NCBI RefSeq assembly: GCF_019801215.1
Contig: NZ_JAHVJO010000002.1
Location: 372,001-436,000, forward strand
Reading direction: 5' to 3'
Source: Fictibacillus nanhaiensis
GTDB lineage: Bacteria > Bacillota > Bacilli > Bacillales > Fictibacillaceae
Length of the DNA stretch: 64,000 nt
This document shows, piece by piece, positions 44,927 to 53,449 of the stretch. Each line of letters starts with the position of its first letter. Position 1 is the first letter of the stretch. The position numbers and the translations under genes are program-made. The notes beneath the pieces were generated by a model that did no database searches, was not told the origin of the DNA, and was given only the letters and a program-made list of their open reading frames with translations.

Positions 44927-44960
44927 AAACCCTTCTGAATATATAGATCAGAAGGGTTTT
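44927..44960 (-). terminator. Intrinsic terminator of the NlpC/P60 gene at 44969
   Basis: AAAACCCTTCTGA/TCAGAAGGGTTTT hairpin, 8 bp past the stop on the minus strand. Confidence 0.85.
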
Positions 44961-44968
44961 AAGAAATA

Positions 44969-46243
44969 TTAATAATTTACACGCTTAGTACCTAAATAAC
45001 GATCTTGCCAGTACTTATAATCTAAATTACTGATTGTTACTCCCGTACTCGACCCGCTATGTACGAACTGGTTATTACCGATATAAATCCCTAGATGAGA
45101 GGGCCCAGCTGTATACGTTTCAAAAAAGACGAGATCACCTACTACAGGCTCAGAAACAGGAGTCGTCTCATTCCACATTTGTGCTGTGGTTCTTGGAAGC
45201 TGAACGCCTTCTTTCGCAAAAATATATTGAATAAATCCACTGCAGTCAAAGCCCTTTGTCGTTGTACCGCCCCATTGGTATGGGACACCCATTAACTCTG
45301 CAGCATTAGCAATCACATTAATTGTAATCTGGTCTGAAGTTTTTGGAGTTTGTCCTTTTGTCTTCTCAACTTCGGTGATTTTATTGGTTACTGTATTTGT
45401 CACAACACCGGTTACAGGAAGTCCATTTTCTTTTTGAAACTTTTCAACACTCTCCTCAGTCACCGATCCAAAATAATCGGTAATCATGGGATATGTAAAA
45501 TAGCCAAGGTTTTTCAATCGCGTTTGGAGCTGTACTACTTCTGCTCCCCTGCTACCGAATTTCAGCTGAACCGTTTCTTGTGAAGGAGGTACTGAAGGTG
45601 ATGGTGTATTTTTTGGCGGCGTTGGAGTTAGTGCAGCTGCCTTTTTCTTTGCAGCAACTTGCTTTTGAACTCGATCAAGTGTTGCTGCATCCGCCACACC
45701 CGTTGCTTTTAGCTTTTGACTGAGTTGAAATTTACGAACAGCTTCAGTAGTAATTGTTCCATAGAATTCTGTCGTTTTATAGAAAGTAAAGAAGCCTAGT
45801 AACTTAAGATCTTCTTGTAGTTTCCTTACTTCTTTGCCTGTCGTATTCAACTTTAGTACTTTTTCTGATGAAGTTGACGAAGCAGATATGGAAGCTGGTG
45901 CTATAGGTTTTAGAGCTTCTGGTTTTTCTTCTTGATAAGATTTTTCCAGCAACTTGCTATAGGTGTTTTTTCCTACTATGCCATCAACAACTAATCCATT
46001 CACTCTTTGAAAATCCATAACGGCTTTCTTTGTAATAGATCCGAAATAAGTAGTCGTCTCATGGTGGTTAAAATAACCTTTATTTTTCAGTATGGATTGA
46101 AGTTCTTTTACATCTTCATGAGTCGTTCCCAGTTTTAGCGTACGATCTCCAAGGGCTGCTTCACCAATTACCGGTGCAGCTAAAAAGGCTCCAGCAAAAG
46201 TCGAAGTCATGATAAAACGCCTTAACATCTTTCTATTTTCCAT
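44969..46243 (-). CDS. NlpC/P60 endopeptidase with three peptidoglycan-binding domains
   Basis: 424 residues after AAAGGAGGAAG. Signal peptide (about 1-29), three PG_binding_1 domains (about 36-98, 128-190 and 226-290), each with the pattern VxxLQxxLKxxGYF and FGxxTxxxVxxFQ. Proline/serine-rich linkers separate them. The C-terminal C40 domain (310-424) has Cys334 (FDCSGF), His383 (PSHLGIY) and His395 (FVHSG). It should hydrolyse D-Glu-diaminopimelate bonds in stem peptides. It is monocistronic and lies directly upstream of the penicillin-binding protein gene, with a terminator in between. Confidence 0.93.
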   Translation of the reverse strand: MENRKMLRRFIMTSTFAGAFLAAPVIGEAALGDRTLKLGTTHEDVKELQSILKNKGYFNHHETTTYFGSITKKAVMDFQRVNGLVVDGIVGKNTYSKLLEKSYQEEKPEALKPIAPASISASSTSSEKVLKLNTTGKEVRKLQEDLKLLGFFTFYKTTEFYGTITTEAVRKFQLSQKLKATGVADAATLDRVQKQVAAKKKAAALTPTPPKNTPSPSVPPSQETVQLKFGSRGAEVVQLQTRLKNLGYFTYPMITDYFGSVTEESVEKFQKENGLPVTGVVTNTVTNKITEVEKTKGQTPKTSDQITINVIANAAELMGVPYQWGGTTTKGFDCSGFIQYIFAKEGVQLPRTTAQMWNETTPVSEPVVGDLVFFETYTAGPSHLGIYIGNNQFVHSGSSTGVTISNLDYKYWQDRYLGTKRVNY

Positions 46244-46439
46244 TTCTTCCTCCTTTTACTAATTTACTAATCACTTTCTTCTTATATCGACAATTTCCTT
46301 CCTCTGTGTATGAAAAAAGCACATTCTATTAAAAAACAATAAATTTGTAGAATATGTATCATATTTTTGTTGTTTCATGCTTAAACTTTCTTAGTTTTGG
46401 TAATATAAAAGTTATAGTAAAAATAAGGAGAATAACGTC

Positions 46440-47183
46440 GTGAAAAAATTTATCCTATTATTAACAGCAGCTTTTGTTTTCGGAATTTTATTCGCGGCAT
46501 TTCAAGAAAACGATACAAAAGAAAAAAGGGATACCCATGAAAATAAAATGAAAAACACTGATGTTATAGAGGATGCTAATGGAAGAATCCTTATTAAGGA
46601 AGTTCCGCACATTCAACAAAAACCTGAACTGGACCGAGGTTGTGAAGTAACTTCTTTAGCTATGCTTTTACAGCATGCAGGTGTTGATGTTGGAAAGATG
46701 GAGCTAGCGAAAAAGATAAAAAAAGTAGATACACCTTATAGGAAGATAAATGGAAAATATTATTATGGCAACCCAAATGATGGATTTGTCGGTGATATCT
46801 ATACGTTTGATAACATGGGGTACGGTGTTTATCATGAGCCTATAGCAAACCTAGCTGAGAATTACTTACCTGGACGAATTAACGATATAAGTGGAAGTTC
46901 CTTTGAAGATGTACTAAAGGAAGTAAAATCTGGAAAACCAGTATGGATTATAATAAACTCTGATTTCAAAACATTGCCTGAAAGTGAATTCCGCACATGG
47001 AACACACCAACTGGACAAGTTCAAATCACATGGAAAGAGCACTCTGTTGTAGTTACTGGCTTTGACGAAAATAATGTATATTTTAACGATCCTTTATATC
47101 ATGTAAAAAACCGAAAATTGCCACTAGAGAACTTTAAAGAGGCATGGAAACAGATGGGATCACAAGCAATTACTTATGAATAA
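46440..47183 (+). CDS. C39-like cysteine peptidase family protein (YvpB-like)
   Basis: 247 residues from a GTG with AAGGAG nine bases upstream. A single N-terminal hydrophobic segment (about 3-21) suggests export or a membrane anchor. The peptidase_C39_2-type domain shows Cys68 in RGCEVTSLAMLLQ, His201 in KEHSVVVTGF and Asn-Asp in YFNDPLY. Members are papain-like hydrolases, mostly uncharacterised. It stands alone, divergent from the NlpC/P60 gene. Natural substrate is unknown. Confidence 0.85.
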   Translation: MKKFILLLTAAFVFGILFAAFQENDTKEKRDTHENKMKNTDVIEDANGRILIKEVPHIQQKPELDRGCEVTSLAMLLQHAGVDVGKMELAKKIKKVDTPYRKINGKYYYGNPNDGFVGDIYTFDNMGYGVYHEPIANLAENYLPGRINDISGSSFEDVLKEVKSGKPVWIIINSDFKTLPESEFRTWNTPTGQVQITWKEHSVVVTGFDENNVYFNDPLYHVKNRKLPLENFKEAWKQMGSQAITYE

Positions 47184-47188
47184 AAAGA

Positions 47189-47211
47189 AGTGACTCATTA
47201 GAGCCACTCTT
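47189..47211. terminator. Probable bidirectional terminator between convergent genes
   Basis: AGTGACTC-ATT-AGAGCCACT, one mismatched pair, between the C39-like gene and the DUF2584-like gene; weak T-runs. Confidence 0.5.
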
Positions 47212-47452
47212 AATTGACGCCGTGAAGGTCGATTAGTTCATAGACTAATGTCGTAGTACCTTCTTTCCATGTCAGTTCTTTTACAACAGCTTTCCCGACA
47301 GGAGAGCTGTTTTCATTTTTTTGAAGTGTAAAAGGATGTTCCAAGATAAATAGTTGATAACCCTCTAGAGTAATTTGAAATCTATTTCCCTCAATACGGT
47401 TTTCTCTTCCAGCCGTTACAATAGTCGCTTGTACGGTAATTGGCATATGCAT
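47210..47452 (-). CDS. Small conserved protein, DUF2584-like
   Basis: 80 residues, no signal or membrane segment, mainly predicted beta strands. The start MHMPITVQATIVTAGRE and the later GEA/GKAVVKEL and TTTLVYEL patterns resemble the DUF2584 family of small Bacillaceae proteins, which I recall rather than verified. An AAGGTG site precedes the ATG at proper spacing. The function of this family is unknown to me. It is followed by no clear operon partner; VanZ begins about 50 bp upstream in the same direction. Confidence 0.7.
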   Translation of the reverse strand: MHMPITVQATIVTAGRENRIEGNRFQITLEGYQLFILEHPFTLQKNENSSPVGKAVVKELTWKEGTTTLVYELIDLHGVN

Positions 47453-47502
47453 GAGTTCACCTTCATTCGGTTTTGGTTATATTGTAGCATTTCATTGGTA
47501 CA

Positions 47503-47994
47503 TTAGATTCTTTTTCGATGAATATTTTTATAAAAAAGTACGATAATCGAGATCCCAATAAGTCCGCCTACTGAATCTATAATAACATCCTCGACATGAG
47601 GTGAACGGTTAGGAGTAAAACCTTGATGGATTTCGTCCGAGATGGCATACACAAGTGTTAAGACCCATGAAGTAATAAAAGTTAAACGTTTGTTTAAAAC
47701 ATGAGCGTTTAAAGCCCGAAAAATTAGAATACCTAAGCCAAAGTACACCAAAAAATGTGCGGCTTTTCGAACAAAAAATTCGATAAAATGAGCTGCCCCA
47801 AGTTTGTTAACGCTAATTTCTTCCCCAGCATAGCGAATGTTAATAGAAGAAAATAAGGTTTCTACAATTTCTAAGTCAATATGATTCGAGATTGTAGGGC
47901 GCAAATCTTGCTTTTCATAAGGTTGTGAGCTGGCGTAGAAAATAATACTTGCCCATATAAGGACAGGGAGCCAGTAGACCAGAAATTTTTTCAT
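47503..47994 (-). CDS. VanZ family membrane protein
   Basis: 163 residues with four hydrophobic segments. WASIIFYASSQPYEKQD at the N-terminus, FGLGILIFRAL, and the SDEIHQGFTPNRSPHVEDVIID segment are VanZ-family signatures. VanZ proteins are linked to low-level teicoplanin resistance, but most chromosomal members have unknown function. It is in the same direction as the DUF2584-like gene, 50 bp before it, and may be co-transcribed. Confidence 0.9.
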   Translation of the reverse strand: MKKFLVYWLPVLIWASIIFYASSQPYEKQDLRPTISNHIDLEIVETLFSSINIRYAGEEISVNKLGAAHFIEFFVRKAAHFLVYFGLGILIFRALNAHVLNKRLTFITSWVLTLVYAISDEIHQGFTPNRSPHVEDVIIDSVGGLIGISIIVLFYKNIHRKRI

Positions 47995-48037
47995 AAATTT
48001 TCATCACCATGTATTATTTTATCATAAATAACAAAAA

Positions 48038-48066
48038 GACCTGTGCGACAATTATTCCACAGGTCT
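48038..48066 (-). terminator. Intrinsic terminator of the SGNH hydrolase gene
   Basis: AGACCTGTG/CACAGGTCT hairpin followed on the minus strand by TTTTTG. Confidence 0.82.
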
Positions 48067-48076
48067 TCTCACATCC

Positions 48077-48868
48077 CTATTTAAATAAATTATTCATATA
48101 GTCTGCCCAGACTTTATATCCTTTTTCATTCGGTAGTAATGTTGTGATGTTGTAGTATTCTTTAATATCCTCTGATTCAACACTTGGCCAGCTATCCCAG
48201 TGATTAAGATAAGGAATATTCTGTTCTTGTGCGTATTTCTTTAATTCTTTTATTTGGACTGCGTATTTATTTGGTGAATTAATCGGATTAGAAGGCTGCA
48301 ACAAAATGATAGCTTCAGGATTTGCAGCTTTAATACCTGCAATCATTTTACCGAGAACAAATAATGTATCATCCATTCTTATGCCAATATTGTCATTAAG
48401 CAAAACCGGCTCAATCAGGACAATATCAGCTTTCTTCTTTATTACGTCTGAATAAACTTGATTGTTTTGGAGCTCCAGACTTGTCATTTTACCTAAGCTT
48501 GTTATAAAAACATTTACATTTTCACCGTACGTATCCGTCATTTGCGTAGCAAAAAGCTTTGCCCATGTCCCATCTTCCATCGAAGTATTCGTAGATCCGA
48601 TTAGATGAAAAGTAAGAGCCTTCCCTGCGTCCTTTTTTTGCTTATAAAGTTCTGCAATTCCTTTAGGTGCGTTTTTAAAATGATCTTCTGATGGCTTTTG
48701 ACTTTCTTCAGAGGATACTTTCATTGTTGTATCTTCTTTTTGTACCATTTCCAATTCAAGCTTCGCTGCCTGAGCTATTTCCTCTAATTTATTGTTATAG
48801 TAAAAATGACCGCCAACCACACTAAGAATGCAAGCTAAAATGACGAACATGGTTAAAACACGTTTCAT
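48077..48868 (-). CDS. SGNH/GDSL hydrolase family protein, membrane-anchored or secreted
   Basis: 263 residues with an N-terminal hydrophobic signal or anchor (about 5-22), then a charged linker and an SGNH-type domain from about residue 85. The first block reads LIGSTNTSMEDGTWAKLFA (Gly-Ser in place of the usual GDS), an NDNIG-like segment lies in the middle, and a C-terminal LLPNEKGYKVWADYM segment resembles block V without the usual His. The typical catalytic His is not evident, so activity is uncertain. It may act on acetylated wall polymers. Monocistronic. Confidence 0.75.
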   Translation of the reverse strand: MKRVLTMFVILACILSVVGGHFYYNNKLEEIAQAAKLELEMVQKEDTTMKVSSEESQKPSEDHFKNAPKGIAELYKQKKDAGKALTFHLIGSTNTSMEDGTWAKLFATQMTDTYGENVNVFITSLGKMTSLELQNNQVYSDVIKKKADIVLIEPVLLNDNIGIRMDDTLFVLGKMIAGIKAANPEAIILLQPSNPINSPNKYAVQIKELKKYAQEQNIPYLNHWDSWPSVESEDIKEYYNITTLLPNEKGYKVWADYMNNLFK

Positions 48869-49002
48869 TCGCCCAACCCCTTATATTTTCTATCCATATC
48901 ATAAGGGGTAAAATTTTCTATTACAAGAAATTTGTTGAAAAATGTAGAGGTTTACTTTATTTTGGCACATTGCGTGTTTCGCATTTATTAAGAATTAAAC
49001 AA

Positions 49003-49051
49003 CAAAAAGCTGACTTTACAGCGACATAATGTCTACTAAAAGTCAGCTTTC
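49003..49051 (-). terminator. Intrinsic terminator of the DJ-1/PfpI gene
   Basis: AAAGCTGACTTT/AAAGTCAGCTTT arms with T5 on the minus strand. Confidence 0.82.
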
Positions 49052-49053
49052 AC

Positions 49054-49578
49054 TTATTTTCCAGATAAAACCTCTACAAACTCTCTCATGTAATCCGGCA
49101 GATCTGGCGGACGGCGGCTTGAAACGAGGTGTCCATCTACTACGACAGGTTCATCGATCCATTCTGCTCCGGCGTTCTCCATGTCATCCTTGATGCCTGG
49201 CGTGCTCGTCACTTTTTTGCCGTCTAATACTTTCGCCGAGATCAACACCCAGCCGGCGTGGCAGATCTGACCGATCGGCTTTTTATTTTCCTCCATATGC
49301 TGAACCATTTCAATCACTTCAGGAAAACGGCGCAGCTTGTCCGGTGCCCATCCGCCAGGCACTAGAATGGCGTCATAGTCAGCGGAACTCACATCACCGA
49401 ATGCGAAATCCGCTTCCGCGGGAACTCCATATTTACCGATGTATGTTTCGCCAGCCTTCTCACCTGCAAGCTCCACAACTGCGCCTTCTTCACGCAATCG
49501 AAGAATCGGATACCAAAGTTCGAGATCCTCAAAATCATGGTGAACAAGACTGATTACTTTTTTACCTTTTAAACGCAT
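49054..49578 (-). CDS. DJ-1/PfpI family protein (general stress protein type)
   Basis: 174 residues from the ATG at 49578, with GGAGGTG nine bases upstream; the longer frame to 49623 has no site. The nucleophile elbow GQICHAGW puts the reactive residue at Cys106, next to His107, and the DFEDLELWYP segment near the N-terminus supplies the conserved Glu. This arrangement is typical of PfpI/YfkM/YraA proteins, which are described as proteases or, more recently, as glyoxalase or deglycase-like enzymes. Likely a cytoplasmic stress protein. Monocistronic. Confidence 0.9.
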   Translation of the reverse strand: MRLKGKKVISLVHHDFEDLELWYPILRLREEGAVVELAGEKAGETYIGKYGVPAEADFAFGDVSSADYDAILVPGGWAPDKLRRFPEVIEMVQHMEENKKPIGQICHAGWVLISAKVLDGKKVTSTPGIKDDMENAGAEWIDEPVVVDGHLVSSRRPPDLPDYMREFVEVLSGK

Positions 49579-49666
49579 GTATAACAACACCTCCACTATT
49601 CTATTTCCTTTTAAGCGTAACATTAATCTACATATGTAGTTAAGTAATAGGTTGTAATGATATATA

Positions 49667-49697
49667 AAAAACCCGGAACTTCTCCCGGGTTTTTATT
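49667..49697 (-). terminator. Intrinsic terminator of the coiled-coil protein gene
   Basis: AAAAACCCGG-CCGGGTTTTT hairpin about 70 bp past the stop at 49767. Confidence 0.75.
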
Positions 49698-49766
49698 TTT
49701 TAGTATGAAATTGTTTAGACCCGGTCATGGGGACATTTATGAAAATCTGAAGGGTTCCACGTGGGG

Positions 49767-50003
49767 TTAATTTTGTTGTTTCAGCTGGAAGATTTCACGA
49801 TCGTGCTCTGCAATCTTAAAATCATAGTACTTAAGATCGCTTTTTCTAACCATATTTTCTTCGATGCTAGTTACTCGCTCTTCGATGTTGGTCATTCTTA
49901 CTTTCAAGTCAGCTACATCTGCTTTTATTATGTTTACATCATCTCTTAGTTCTAAAACACTTTGTTGAACCTGTAACAATATATCCATCATCTTATTTTC
50001 CAT
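49767..50003 (-). CDS. Small coiled-coil protein of unknown function
   Basis: 78 residues with a strong GGAGGTGAGG ribosome site. Residues 5-55 show heptad-spaced Ile, Val and Leu (VLELRDDVNIIKADVADL onward), predicting one long coiled coil that probably oligomerises. No membrane segment, no known domain. Similar small coiled-coil genes are common in Bacillus genomes, with no function known to me. It stands between the DJ-1 gene and the deoxyribose-type operon, each with its own terminator. Confidence 0.65.
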   Translation of the reverse strand: MENKMMDILLQVQQSVLELRDDVNIIKADVADLKVRMTNIEERVTSIEENMVRKSDLKYYDFKIAEHDREIFQLKQQN

Positions 50004-50079
50004 TTCCTCACCTCCTCTTAGCCATTATACCAAATCTCCTATCATGTTTCTGCTGTTAAAGTTAAACAACTGTTTAAAA

Positions 50080-50105
50080 AACCACACCATTTCTGATGTG
50101 GTTTC
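50080..50105 (-). terminator. Intrinsic terminator of the drdKIA-like operon
   Basis: AACCACA/TGTGGTT arms followed on the minus strand by T5, just past the aldolase stop. Confidence 0.8.
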
Positions 50106-50109
50106 AATC

Positions 50110-50751
50110 TTATCTTTGCCCATAAACCTTGAATTTTTCGGTCATGAGTTCCATCTCTTCGTCATCTAAAATCACGGGTTCGCCGATGCATTTTGTGCGG
50201 TAATAGATCTCACAGCAGAACTCGATTTCTTCCGCGATCGTAAATGCGGTTTCGATATTGTTTGCTCCGGAAAGGAAACCGTGGTTCGCCAACAATACGG
50301 CTTTTCGGTCTTCCATCGCGCGAAAGGCGTTTTCAGCCAGCTCCTCTGTTCCGAAGCTTGCGTATTCAGCACATCTCACATTTTTCCCGGCGTGCGCCAC
50401 GAGATACGAAACCGCTGGCAAATCCCAGCGCATGGACGAGATCGTTGTCGCAAAAGGGGAATGCGTGTGAACGACCGCGTTGATGTCATCTCTTCTTTTA
50501 TAAAAGATAGCATGCATGGAAAGCTCGCTCGATGGCTTCAAAACGCCATCTATCACCTTGCCTTCTAAATCAACGACAACTACATCTTCCGCCGACATCC
50601 TGTCATAATCGATTCCGCTCGGGCTGATGGCAATGAGCTCTTGCTCACGGTTAAACATACTAATATTGCCGCCTGTTCCTTTTGTCAGTCCGCGTTTGAT
50701 CATTTGCTGGCAATAATGGACCACTTGTTCCCGCTCATTTTGTAATAACAT
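50110..50751 (-). CDS. drdA: Class II aldolase, 5-deoxyribulose-1-phosphate aldolase type (FucA-like)
   Basis: 213 residues from the ATG at 50751 with GGAG eight bases before it. The FucA/AraD fold is seen from GGNIS (27-31), SPSG, SSELSMH with catalytic Glu76, and zinc ligands His95, His97 (VHTHSPFA) and His157 (ANHGF). It overlaps the end of the isomerase gene by 17 bp. Kinase, MtnA-like isomerase and FucA-like aldolase in one operon is the arrangement described for 5-deoxyribose disposal (drdKIA) in Bacillus thuringiensis. The reaction would give dihydroxyacetone phosphate and acetaldehyde. A role on methylthioribulose-1-phosphate cannot be excluded. Confidence 0.82.
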   Translation of the reverse strand: MLLQNEREQVVHYCQQMIKRGLTKGTGGNISMFNREQELIAISPSGIDYDRMSAEDVVVVDLEGKVIDGVLKPSSELSMHAIFYKRRDDINAVVHTHSPFATTISSMRWDLPAVSYLVAHAGKNVRCAEYASFGTEELAENAFRAMEDRKAVLLANHGFLSGANNIETAFTIAEEIEFCCEIYYRTKCIGEPVILDDEEMELMTEKFKVYGQR

Positions 50752-51802
50752 TCGGTGCTCCTTTAAACAGCTTCTGCAGATTTTCTTCATATGGTGCTTC
50801 TACGATTCCTTTTTCCGTAACGATCGCGGTTACGAATTCGTTTGGCGTCACATCAAATGCCGGGTTGTACACTTTCACGCCCTTTGGTGCGGTATATACG
50901 CCAAATCGGTTCGTCACTTCTTCTGCTTCACGTTCTTCAATCGGAATTTCTTTGCCTGTTGGTGTTCGGAGGTCGATCGTCGGTGTTGGAGCCGCAACAT
51001 AAAACGGAATGCCGAAGTTTTTCGCCAAAATCGCGACACCCATCGTCCCGATCTTGTTTGCTACGTCACCGTTCGCCGCCACCCGGTCGCATCCAACAAT
51101 GACTGCTTGGATCTTCCCTTGTGACATGACCATCGCCGCCATGTTATCTGTAATCACCGTTACATCGATTCCCGCACGCTGAAGTTCAAGAGCCGTCAAC
51201 GTCGATCCTTGCAGACGCGGTCTTGTTTCGTCTGCATACACCTTCATGTCCCAGCCTTTTTCTTTTGCTAGATACATAGGAGCAGTCGCCGTTCCGTATT
51301 TCGTCGTCGCAAGAGCACCTGCGTTGCAGTGCGTTAAAATGCCCATCCCGTCAGACAATAACGTTAAAAGGTTTTCACCGATCAGTCGGTTGATCTCTTC
51401 GTCTTCTTGATGAATGGCGATCGCTTCTTGAAGCAAAGCGTTTTTTATTTCATCCACTTCAGATCCTGACAAGGAGTCCACCTTCTTCTCCATCCGCTCT
51501 AACGCCCAGAAAAGGTTAACCGCCGTGGGTCTTGAAGCTGCCAGATAATCCGATTTCTCTTTTAAATCGGAGAAAAACGTTTCAAAAGAATCCTCCCCAG
51601 CATCCTTTACCCCTAAATATAGTCCGTAAGCTGCTGACACGCCGATGGCCGGCGCACCTCTCACTTTCATCGTTACGATCGCGTCCCAAACACTTTCAAT
51701 GGTTGTATAGGAATCATATCTCACTTCATTTGGAAGAGTCGTTTGGTCTAGCAATACGAGTGCATCGTCTTTCCACTGAATCGGAATCAATTGTTCTGTC
51801 AT
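50735..51802 (-). CDS. drdI: 5-deoxyribose-1-phosphate isomerase, MtnA family
   Basis: 355 residues of the MtnA/eIF2B-related aldose-1-phosphate isomerase family. The conserved RGAPAIGV loop (48-55), the catalytic Cys159 in [10 protein letters not shown] and Asp239 in [18 protein letters not shown] are present. MtnA itself acts on 5-methylthioribose-1-phosphate; relatives in three-gene operons with a FucA-like aldolase use 5-deoxyribose-1-phosphate. The kinase gene stops at the base before this gene's ATG. None of the later methionine salvage genes (mtnB, mtnD, mtnW, mtnX) is present, which supports the deoxyribose reading, but they could be elsewhere. Confidence 0.85.
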   Translation of the reverse strand: MTEQLIPIQWKDDALVLLDQTTLPNEVRYDSYTTIESVWDAIVTMKVRGAPAIGVSAAYGLYLGVKDAGEDSFETFFSDLKEKSDYLAASRPTAVNLFWALERMEKKVDSLSGSEVDEIKNALLQEAIAIHQEDEEINRLIGENLLTLLSDGMGILTHCNAGALATTKYGTATAPMYLAKEKGWDMKVYADETRPRLQGSTLTALELQRAGIDVTVITDNMAAMVMSQGKIQAVIVGCDRVAANGDVANKIGTMGVAILAKNFGIPFYVAAPTPTIDLRTPTGKEIPIEEREAEEVTNRFGVYTAPKGVKVYNPAFDVTPNEFVTAIVTEKGIVEAPYEENLQKLFKGAPNVITK

Positions 51803-53029
51803 TTACATCACCTTTCTGCTCTTAATCATGTTGTCCGCTTCTTTTATAACCGCAACAAAGTCTTGTCCTGTTAAAAGCTGTGACCGTTGCTTGATAAAAG
51901 AGATCGCTGCTGTTAAACAAATACGTTCGGCTTCTATTCGTTTTTCTGAATCGGCGATTGACGTTATGTCCTTCACTTTCGCCAAACCTACGATTCTTCG
52001 GATGAGCTCGAGTCCTGTGACGGCCGACGTGTCAGCTACGACCTCCTTAAGATACCATTCTTTAAAACCGGCCTGCTTAGCCGTCAATTCGGTTACTTCC
52101 TGCTCCCATTTATATAGAAATTTTTCTTGAAAGAGGCCGATTACGTCTTCTATCGTATTTTCAATCCAATCTGTAAAATCTTGATTTCCGTGAGCGTGTC
52201 CGTTTGCCCAGGCGAAGAACAGGTTGGCCACTACGTTCCCGATGTCATAGCTCATCGGTCCATAAAAAGCGAACTCAGGATCGATCACTTTTGTACTTTC
52301 CTTTTTTATAAAAATAGAGCCGGTATGAAGATCACCGTGAAGCAAGCTCTGCGCATGATTCATAAAGCTGAATTTCAACTTTGCTGTTTCTAATTTTAGC
52401 TCGTGATCACCATAAATAGTAGACTTAATCCACTCTTCGTTGCCTGAAGTGAGTTCGTTTCGGTTGTTATGATCATAAAAAGGCTCGGTATACACAAGAT
52501 CTTCTGTAATTTCACACAGCTCCGTGTTAATGTATTGCTGAACAAGCCGCTTCTTCTCTTTATGCTCCATCACGACATCAGACGTAAGAAGCAGGTTGTT
52601 CACCATAAACGTGGTGATATCGTCGGCAAACCTTGGAAATGTTTCATGGTTGAGCAGTGCTGTCCGCATGATGGTGTAATCCGAAAGATCCTCCATCGCG
52701 CAGCAGCTCATCACGTCATCAAACAAATAAACCATCGGCACCAAACCAGGTGACAGCTTATCTTCTAATTGTAAAACATTTGATTCGATACGGATACGGT
52801 CTGTTGAAAGTTTGAACTCATCAGAAATCCGAGCCGTATGACCCGCTTGCTTGATGATAAGCGAATCTCCATGCTTTTCATCGACCACTCTAAAAACATA
52901 GTTCAGGTTCCCGTCACCAATTTCTTCACATGAGAGCTCGGCATCACTTTTAAAAAAAGTAAGTTTTTCTTTTACATAATCTATTACATCTGCTGGATTC
53001 ATTAAAAAATAGGCAGAAAAACGCGTCAT
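51803..53029 (-). CDS. drdK: 5-deoxyribose kinase, MtnK-like (APH fold)
   Basis: 408 residues from the ATG at 53029 after AGAGGGGG; in-frame starts upstream to 53059 have no better site. The phosphotransferase (APH/choline-kinase) fold shows the catalytic [11 protein letters not shown] motif near residue 230 and the metal-binding DPEFAFYG motif about 20 residues later. It resembles 5-methylthioribose kinase and would phosphorylate a pentose at C1 with ATP. It is the first gene of the operon, and a cre-like box lies 38 bp upstream of its ATG. Confidence 0.85.
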   Translation of the reverse strand: MTRFSAYFLMNPADVIDYVKEKLTFFKSDAELSCEEIGDGNLNYVFRVVDEKHGDSLIIKQAGHTARISDEFKLSTDRIRIESNVLQLEDKLSPGLVPMVYLFDDVMSCCAMEDLSDYTIMRTALLNHETFPRFADDITTFMVNNLLLTSDVVMEHKEKKRLVQQYINTELCEITEDLVYTEPFYDHNNRNELTSGNEEWIKSTIYGDHELKLETAKLKFSFMNHAQSLLHGDLHTGSIFIKKESTKVIDPEFAFYGPMSYDIGNVVANLFFAWANGHAHGNQDFTDWIENTIEDVIGLFQEKFLYKWEQEVTELTAKQAGFKEWYLKEVVADTSAVTGLELIRRIVGLAKVKDITSIADSEKRIEAERICLTAAISFIKQRSQLLTGQDFVAVIKEADNMIKSRKVM

Positions 53030-53066
53030 CTTAGGTCCCCCTCTATTCATATGGCACACTTTTACT

Positions 53067-53080
53067 CGAAAGCGCTTACA
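53067..53080 (-). promoter_or_regulatory. cre (CcpA-binding) box upstream of the drdKIA-like operon
   Basis: CGAAAGCGCTTACA matches the cre consensus TGWAANCGNTNWCA at every position except the first base. Its place just before the operon predicts repression by CcpA when preferred sugars are present, as expected for a carbon-salvage pathway. Confidence 0.65.
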
Positions 53081-53174
53081 ACATTCACTAAAAAGATATA
53101 ACTAGCCACAGAGGAAGTCAATGATAAATAATAGTGTTAAGAGGGAATGACAGTTGAAGAAGGAGTGAGATGAT

Positions 53175-53402
53175 ATGGGAAAATGTATGATTGATCATTC
53201 GTTGGAGGATGTCAGGCAAAAATTAGCGGACCAAACGGCTTTCATGCCGGACGAACTGGCAGCTAGAGTTGAATGCGCTTTAACAGAAAACGGAGATCAG
53301 GAATTTTTAAACAAAGTGTTCCACCTGCTAAAAAAGTACGATCTGGCGGATGAAAAAGAGAGAGAAGAGCGTGATGGAAAGCTTTTAATATTAGTGAAAT
53401 AA
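53175..53402 (+). CDS. Small conserved protein of unknown function
   Basis: 75 residues with an AAGGAGTGAG ribosome site. It is acidic and helical, without signal or membrane segment. The segment FMPDELAARVECAL, then LNKVFHLLKKYDLA, suggests two or three amphipathic helices. I do not recognise a named family. It is a lone gene between the drdKIA-like operon (divergent) and the YndJ-like operon (convergent), with which it shares a terminator. Confidence 0.7.
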   Translation: MGKCMIDHSLEDVRQKLADQTAFMPDELAARVECALTENGDQEFLNKVFHLLKKYDLADEKEREERDGKLLILVK

Positions 53403-53408
53403 GCACAG

Positions 53409-53441
53409 AAAATGCTCAGAAATTTTTCCTGAGCATTTTTT
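53409..53441. terminator. Bidirectional intrinsic terminator
   Basis: AAAATGCTCAG/CTGAGCATTTTT arms between convergent genes. Confidence 0.87.
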
Positions 53442-53449
53442 CAAAGTGA

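Noticed and set aside
50735-53029. Methionine salvage genes mtnK/mtnA
   Set aside because: The third gene is a FucA-like aldolase and no mtnB, mtnD, mtnW or mtnX is present in the window, which fits 5-deoxyribose salvage better. Not finally excluded.
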